Of a stretch of DNA of 10,189 nucleotides, positions 6,777 through 10,189 are shown one piece after another. Made by a program: the position numbers and the translations under genes. Within the stretch, counting starts at the first letter, position 1. Each line of letters begins with the position of its first letter. This DNA comes from JAVBOF01 sp031550915 (GTDB lineage: Bacteria; Bacillota; Clostridia; Christensenellales; MGBC116941): assembly GCA_031550915.1 (NCBI GenBank), contig JAVBOF010000031.1, positions 1-10,189 of the forward strand. Reading direction: 5' to 3'. Under the pieces are notes generated by a model. The model worked only from the letters and a program-made list of their open reading frames with translations. It had not been told where the DNA came from and did no database searches.

Positions 6777-7561
6777 GTAAACTTCGGCAAAAACGTTTCC
6801 GGTTCTTTCCTGGCCTTGTATTTCGCTTCAAAGCTCACTTTTGCAGCCATATACAGCGTTCCTTTGAATACCCTCGCGTTTTGCGGACAAATATTGATGC
6901 AGGCTGCACATGATATACATTTTTCCTTGTTCGTTTCCTGCGGCAACCTCTCAGGTATGGCCGCCGTTGGACATATCTCAGAACATCTGCCGCAGTGGTT
7001 GCAACGCTTTGTCGTATCCGGCTTTACCGGCACCTTACCCGGATGTCTGAAAGGCTTTTTCCCCTTGATATGCAGCTCTGGCTTGATTCCGGAAGAGAAG
7101 GCTTCCAAATAAGAAGCGCACGAATTTGCAAATACCCTTATGAGGTTCCGGTCGTCCCTGTCCGGCCTTTGCTTTCCAACGTTCGGGAAGATCGAATGCT
7201 GAGTTGCGAACGCCCCCGCGGCTATTGTAACGAATCCATGCTCCTCTAAAAGCTCACAAAGTTCCAGCAAAGCATCATCATATTCCCTGTTGCCGTAGGA
7301 TACAACTGCAATCACCGGAGTATTGTTCCCCTTTAGCTTTCTAAGCTGGTCTATGCAAACCGGATGCACCCTGCCAGAATAGACCGGCATACCTATGATA
7401 AGAAGGTCATCCTCCCTCATGGTTAGCCCTTCGCCAAAGCCCGCGCGTAAAAGGTCAACGGTAGAACGTTCTCCGTTCATACACGAAAGAATATCCTCAA
7501 CTATCATCTTCGTCGTACCGGCAGGGCTGAAAAAAACCCCCACAACTGATTTGCAATGCAT
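6767..7561 (-). CDS. EFR1-type flavodoxin/ferredoxin fusion protein
   Basis: A 264-residue cytoplasmic electron-transfer protein joining a flavodoxin-like domain to two [4Fe-4S] sites. The N-terminal part (about 1-155) has an FMN phosphate-loop-like motif FSPAGTTKMI (11-20), a second loop MPVYSGRVHP (58-67) and a strand PVIAVVSYGNREYDDAL. The C-terminal part has two cluster motifs: CNHCGRCSEICP (Cys187, 190, 193, 197) and CISCAACINICP (Cys215, 218, 221, 225). All eight ligands are present. The electron donor and acceptor are not known. I start at ATG 7561 because GGGGAG (7572-7577) lies 10 nt upstream; a TTG at 7579 in the same frame would add six residues but overlaps that site. A promoter TTGAAC-17-TAAAAT precedes it, so it is likely a single-gene unit. 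Its 3' end overlaps the DUF4180 gene by 10 bp. Confidence 0.92.
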   Translation of the reverse strand: MHCKSVVGVFFSPAGTTKMIVEDILSCMNGERSTVDLLRAGFGEGLTMREDDLLIIGMPVYSGRVHPVCIDQLRKLKGNNTPVIAVVSYGNREYDDALLELCELLEEHGFVTIAAGAFATQHSIFPNVGKQRPDRDDRNLIRVFANSCASYLEAFSSGIKPELHIKGKKPFRHPGKVPVKPDTTKRCNHCGRCSEICPTAAIPERLPQETNKEKCISCAACINICPQNARVFKGTLYMAAKVSFEAKYKARKEPETFLPKFTQV

Positions 7562-7606
7562 TAAACTTTCACTCCCCAAAATATCTCAATACAAGTCGTT
7601 GAAAAT

Positions 7607-7635
7607 ATTTTATCATATAGAATTACATCGTTCAA
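7607..7635 (-). promoter_or_regulatory. Promoter of the EFR1-type gene
   Basis: On the minus strand TTGAAC (7635-7630) and TAAAAT (7612-7607) are 17 bp apart, and a TGA just before the -10 gives an extended -10 (TGaTAAAAT). Transcription would start near 7600, about 40 nt before the ATG at 7561. Confidence 0.6.
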
Positions 7636-7747
7636 ATTAAACCATACTAAGAACTGTGGTGGAAATCATTACATTTTAATTTCAAACTCTCAATGAATAA
7701 AAAGTTAATGCAGTAAAATAATATTAGGGCACGAATTAAATTCCAGA

Positions 7748-7753
7748 TATAAT
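7748..7753 (+). promoter_or_regulatory. Perfect -10 box upstream of spoVT
   Basis: TATAAT lies 30 bp before the GTG start, but no good -35 hexamer is found 16-18 bp upstream (TTAGGG at 18 bp is the nearest). In Bacillus subtilis spoVT is transcribed by the forespore factor sigma-G; I could not fit a sigma-G promoter here with confidence, so the sigma factor is open. Confidence 0.4.
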
Positions 7754-7783
7754 ACAATATGCAAACAGCAAGGAGGAAGCCAA

Positions 7784-8335
7784 GTGAAAGCCACGGGTAT
7801 TGTTCGCAGGATAGATGAGCTTGGAAGGGTAGTCATTCCAAAAGAAATAAGGCGTACTTTAAGGATAAGGGAGGGAGATCCCTTAGAAATATTCACAGAC
7901 CGCGACGGTGAAGTCATATTAAAAAAATACTCCCCTATTGGTGAAATGAGCGAGTTTGCAAAGGGTTTTACAGATTCATTGAACCAGATATTCGGGCATA
8001 TCGCCGCACTTTGCGATAAGGATACTATAATATCGGTCAGCGGTTCGCAAAAGAAGGAGCTTTTAGATCAGCCGCTTAGTAAAGATCTTGAGCAGGCAAT
8101 ATCCGGCAGAAAGCCTCTTATATTGAACCGGGGCGGCAGCCGAACTTTCGGGATCGCAAAAAACGAAGACCCCAACAGCTATTCTGCACAGGTGATCTCG
8201 CCGGTACTCTCCGATGGCGACGTGATCGGCGCAGTAATGCTTTTGAGTAAGCAGGATGATATAAAGATGAACGACAGCGAGTTGAAAGCAACGCAGATAG
8301 CCGCAGGCTTCATCGGTAAACAGATGGAGCAATAA
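7784..8335 (+). CDS. spoVT: Stage V sporulation protein T, transcription regulator
   Basis: A 183-residue DNA-binding regulator; the Bacillus subtilis protein has 178 residues and controls genes late in forespore development. Residues 1-50 are an AbrB-type swapped-hairpin DNA-binding domain almost identical to the known SpoVT sequence from memory (MKATGIVRRIDELGRVVIPK, then EIRRTLRIREGDPLEIF and DGEVILKKYSP). Residues about 55-183 are the GAF-like ligand domain (ICD-type start GHIAALCDKDTIISVSGS, then NSYSAQVISPVLSDGDVIGAVMLLS, ending AAGFIGKQMEQ). The GTG start is set by AAGGAGG (7770-7776), 7 nt away. It is followed by its own terminator, so it is monocistronic, and it diverges from the EFR1-type gene. 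Its presence is the strongest sign that the host forms endospores. The low-similarity stretch between about 86 and 128 is where SpoVT proteins usually vary. Confidence 0.97.
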   Translation: MKATGIVRRIDELGRVVIPKEIRRTLRIREGDPLEIFTDRDGEVILKKYSPIGEMSEFAKGFTDSLNQIFGHIAALCDKDTIISVSGSQKKELLDQPLSKDLEQAISGRKPLILNRGGSRTFGIAKNEDPNSYSAQVISPVLSDGDVIGAVMLLSKQDDIKMNDSELKATQIAAGFIGKQMEQ

Positions 8336-8354
8336 TATTAAACCGGTAGTAAAG

Positions 8355-8402
8355 CAGTCCCGAAGGAAGGTCTCATCAGCACATTCTTCGGGTCTGTTTT
8401 TT
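8355..8402 (+). terminator. Intrinsic terminator after spoVT
   Basis: CAG (8355-8357) and CCCGAAG (8359-8365) pair with CTTCGGG (8386-8392) and CTG (8394-8396), with one T-T mismatch in the stem and a 20-nt loop, followed directly by six T (8397-8402). It lies 20 bp past the stop codon. Confidence 0.85.
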
Positions 8403-8433
8403 ATTTTGAAAAAATAGCCTTCATAATTTTCGA

Positions 8434-8461
8434 TTGCGTTTTATTGCGTATATTGTATAAT
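8434..8461 (+). promoter_or_regulatory. Promoter of the amino acid transport operon
   Basis: TTGCGT (8434-8439) and a perfect TATAAT (8456-8461) are 16 bp apart. Transcription would start near 8468, giving a leader of about 95 nt before the ATG at 8563. Confidence 0.6.
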
Positions 8462-8472
8462 ATTAAAATGTA

Positions 8473-8517
8473 CGGGCAAGATTTGGTTTGCTTTTTTATT
8501 TTCGTCATATCTGCCCG
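8473..8517 (+). promoter_or_regulatory. Leader hairpin upstream of the binding protein gene
   Basis: CGGGCA (8473-8478) pairs with TGCCCG (8512-8517); alternatively CGGGC and AGAT pair with ATCT and GCCCG with a bulged A. The pair sits almost at the predicted transcript start, with a U-rich loop (CTTTTTT at 8491-8497). A small stem GCGA/TCGC (8517-8520 with 8524-8527) follows. It has no terminal T run after the stem, so it is not a simple attenuator. It might stabilise the 5' end; I do not recognise a riboswitch class. Confidence 0.35.
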
Positions 8518-8562
8518 CGACGATCGCAATCTTATTGACACAGCTATATTTAGGAGGAAGAT

Positions 8563-9513
8563 ATGAAAAAAATAGTAAGTATTTGTTTGATCCTTTGCCT
8601 GGTATTTACCGCGGCAGCATGCTCCGCGGCAGGCACACCGGAGAAGGCGGCAGCTTCGGCCATACCTTCGGATACCGTCGTTCAGCAGCCGTTGCCTGAT
8701 ACCGAAAGCGAATCCAGCCCTGCGGAAGCCCCGGCTTCAGATGCAGCACCGGCTTCGGATGCAGCCCCCGCTTCAGACGCGGCAGCTCCGGCAGCAGACG
8801 ATTCACTGAAGTACATCCAGGATAAGGGCGAGATCATAATGGGTCTCGACGATGCATTCCCGCCGATGGGCTATCGCGATGAAAAGAATGAGATCGTAGG
8901 ATTTGACGTAGATATGGCCAACGAAGTTGCCAAAAGGCTTAACGTAAAACTTAAGCTGCAGCCTATCGATTGGAACGCGAAGGATCTCGAACTGAGCAGC
9001 AAGAACATTGATGTCATCTGGAACGGCTTCACTATTCTGGAAGACAGGAAAAAGACAACGTTGTTCAGCACGCCATATATGAACAATGAACAAATCCTTA
9101 TTGTGAAGGCTGATTCCCCCGCCGCCGATAGAAGTTTCTTCAAGGGCAAAAAAATCGGCATACAGGCTGGTTCCAGCGCGCAGGCCGCTGTTGAAGGCGA
9201 TGCGGAATTCAACGCTTCTATCGGCGAAAAAGTCGATTTCAAAGATAATGTAACCGCTTTGATGGATCTTGAGGCCGGTAGGGTCGACGCCGTAGCCATG
9301 GATTCCATCGTTGCCAATTATAACGTTACGAAACAGGCCGGCAAATTCAAGGTGCTTGCAGATGCCCTTTCAACAGAAGAATTTGGGATAGGATTCCGCC
9401 TCGAGGACAAATCATTCTGTGATGCGGTCAATAATGCCCTCGCGGATATGAAAGCGGATGGAACTTCCAAGACAATTTCTGAAAAATGGTTTGGTAAGGA
9501 CGTTACTAAATAA
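8563..9513 (+). CDS. Polar amino acid ABC transporter, substrate-binding lipoprotein
   Basis: A 316-residue lipid-anchored binding protein (solute-binding family 3) that captures an amino acid outside the membrane and delivers it to the permease encoded next. The signal peptide ends at Cys20 in FTAAAC, a lipobox with Ala at -3. A low-complexity Ala/Pro/Ser/Asp linker (about 21-80) holds the binding domain off the membrane. The binding domain (about 82-312) shows the family signature GFDVDMANEVAKRL (113-126), GFTILEDRKK with Arg162 (expected to bind the substrate carboxylate), GIQAGSSAQ (199-207) and VDAVAMDS with Asp247 (expected to bind the amino group). These residues mark an alpha-amino acid ligand; which one cannot be told. 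AGGAGG (8552-8557) lies 5 nt before the ATG. It is the first gene of the operon, with a promoter at 8434-8461. Confidence 0.95.
   Translation: MKKIVSICLILCLVFTAAACSAAGTPEKAAASAIPSDTVVQQPLPDTESESSPAEAPASDAAPASDAAPASDAAAPAADDSLKYIQDKGEIIMGLDDAFPPMGYRDEKNEIVGFDVDMANEVAKRLNVKLKLQPIDWNAKDLELSSKNIDVIWNGFTILEDRKKTTLFSTPYMNNEQILIVKADSPAADRSFFKGKKIGIQAGSSAQAAVEGDAEFNASIGEKVDFKDNVTALMDLEAGRVDAVAMDSIVANYNVTKQAGKFKVLADALSTEEFGIGFRLEDKSFCDAVNNALADMKADGTSKTISEKWFGKDVTK
8728..8781 (+). repeat. Three tandem 18-bp units in the lipoprotein linker
   Basis: Three in-frame units encode APASDA three times (residues 56-73), followed by a degenerate AAPAAD. The DNA copies differ at several third codon positions (for example TCA/TCG and GAT/GAC), so the array is not freshly copied or has been diversified. 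It can expand or shrink without a frameshift and would change only spacer length. Confidence 0.8.
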
Positions 9514-9535
9514 ACGAATGATATAGACCGGTGGT

Positions 9536-9573
9536 TTTATAATGCGGGACAAGACATTGTCCCGCGTTATAAA
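9536..9573 (+). promoter_or_regulatory. 17-bp intercistronic hairpin between binding protein and permease
   Basis: Left arm 9536-9552 (core GCGGGACAA) pairs with right arm 9557-9573 (core TTGTCCCGC) around a GACA loop; 17 consecutive pairs include one T-G wobble at 9543/9566. No T run follows the right arm, so it is not a standard intrinsic terminator. In other binding-protein operons such hairpins protect the upstream message from 3' decay and let the binding protein be made in excess over the permease; that role is inferred here from position, 22 bp after the stop and 20 bp before the permease start. Confidence 0.8.
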
Positions 9574-9593
9574 CTCACGAACGGGGAAAACAG

Positions 9594-10189
9594 ATGCAGA
9601 ATTTTATGGAAATCTTATACCAGCTGCTTCCGGGCATGTTGAAGACTCTGGAATTATTCTTCATTCCGCTCGTTATTTCCTTGCCGCTCGGTTTCTTCTT
9701 ATCCTTGGTGGCAAGGTCTCGTATCGCTCCTTTTCGATGGCTTGTCAATATCTATGTTTCAATAATGCGCGGAACGCCACTGATGCTGCAGATTTTATTT
9801 ATCTATTTCGGCCTGTATTTTATCTTCGGGATCGCATGGGACAGGTTCGTCGCAGGATTGGTCGCTTTAACTGTGAACTATGCGGCTTATTACAGCGAAA
9901 TATTCCGCGGCGGTATAAACTCAATGGAAAAAGGCCAATACGAAGCGGCCGAAGTCCTTGGGCTGACGCGAGCGCAGACCATGCGAAGAATAATACTGCC
10001 TCAGGTCATAAAGCGTTGTATCCCGGCCATCGGCAACGATGTAATTAACCTTGTTAAGGATACTGCGCTTGTAATGGTCATATCGGTCGTTGATGTGATG
10101 CGTATAACCTACACTATCGTTTCGCGTGAGTCCTCGCCGGCGGCTTTTTTGAACGCGGCGGTCTTCTACTACGTTTTCAACGCGCTTGT
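9594..10189 (+). CDS. Polar amino acid ABC transporter permease, 3'-truncated
   Basis: Membrane subunit of the amino acid importer of the HisM/ArtQ type. The first 198 residues are visible and the frame is open to the window end; family members are about 215-225 residues, so roughly 20 are missing. Hydrophobic helices are seen at about 18-41, 63-81 and 86-98, with further segments near 153-170 and 184-198. Conserved family marks are MRGTPLMLQ (58-66), NYAAYYSEIFRGGI (95-108), the EAA loop that docks on the ATPase (EAAEVLGLTRAQTM to ILPQ, 117-137) and NDVINLVKDTAL (148-159). Start: ATG at 9594, with GGGGA (9583-9587) 6 nt upstream and directly after the intercistronic hairpin. The ATPase gene is expected to follow outside the window. 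It is co-transcribed with the binding protein. Confidence 0.95.
   Translation, partial: MQNFMEILYQLLPGMLKTLELFFIPLVISLPLGFFLSLVARSRIAPFRWLVNIYVSIMRGTPLMLQILFIYFGLYFIFGIAWDRFVAGLVALTVNYAAYYSEIFRGGINSMEKGQYEAAEVLGLTRAQTMRRIILPQVIKRCIPAIGNDVINLVKDTALVMVISVVDVMRITYTIVSRESSPAAFLNAAVFYYVFNAL

Noticed and set aside
8535..8540. TTGACA just upstream of the binding protein gene as a -35 box
   Set aside because: A -10 at the right distance would fall on the ribosome binding site and no suitable hexamer is present.
9542..10048. 168-codon plus-strand frame overlapping the permease
   Set aside because: It is in another frame of the permease gene, has no family features, and the permease frame shows clear conserved motifs.
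1..10189. A defence island, CRISPR, phage or mobile element system
   Set aside because: No direct-repeat arrays, integrase, transposase, terminal inverted repeats or defence-family motifs were seen; the genes fit an ordinary chromosomal region.

Overview
The window looks like a stretch of chromosome from an anaerobic, endospore-forming Gram-positive bacterium of the class Clostridia. The evidence is a near-canonical SpoVT, a flavodoxin/ferredoxin fusion of the EFR1 type, DUF3786 and DUF4180 proteins typical of anaerobic Firmicutes, strong AGGAGG-like ribosome binding sites with some TTG and GTG starts, and a large secreted protein built from bacterial Ig-like repeats. The species cannot be named from the sequence. 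I see no rRNA, tRNA, insertion sequence, phage gene or CRISPR array.

Layout. At 1-861 is the 3' part of a membrane sensor histidine kinase. At 862-1239 is a long non-coding stretch with a near-consensus promoter, a very stable hairpin and three copies of a short repeat; it reads as the leader of the next gene. At 1240-4227 is a 995-residue exported protein: signal peptide, DUF6273-like domain, then a stack of Ig-like domains ending in a strongly basic tail region. A terminator at 4333-4368 closes it. At 4562-4735 a 57-residue two-helix membrane protein has its own promoter. At 4907-5524 is a DUF3786 protein. A metallo-beta-lactamase-fold hydrolase (5615-6334, minus) and a DUF4180 protein (6408-6776, plus) diverge from a 73-bp intergenic region. 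The DUF4180 gene converges on, and overlaps by 10 bp, an EFR1-type flavodoxin/ferredoxin gene (6767-7561, minus), which in turn diverges from spoVT (7784-8335, plus). After a clear terminator comes a polar amino acid ABC uptake operon: lipoprotein binding protein (8563-9513), a 17-bp intercistronic hairpin, and the permease (9594 to the window end).

How the genes work together. Most genes appear to be single transcription units with unrelated housekeeping or accessory roles. The only clear multi-gene operon is the amino acid transporter, whose ATPase presumably lies beyond the right edge. The kinase and the secreted protein are adjacent but separated by a promoter and a hairpin, so a link between them is only a possibility.

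I do not find a convincing new multi-gene system. The parts most worth a second look are the structured leader at 897-1239, the charge-segregated architecture of the secreted protein, the unlisted small membrane protein, and the intercistronic hairpin in the transport operon.
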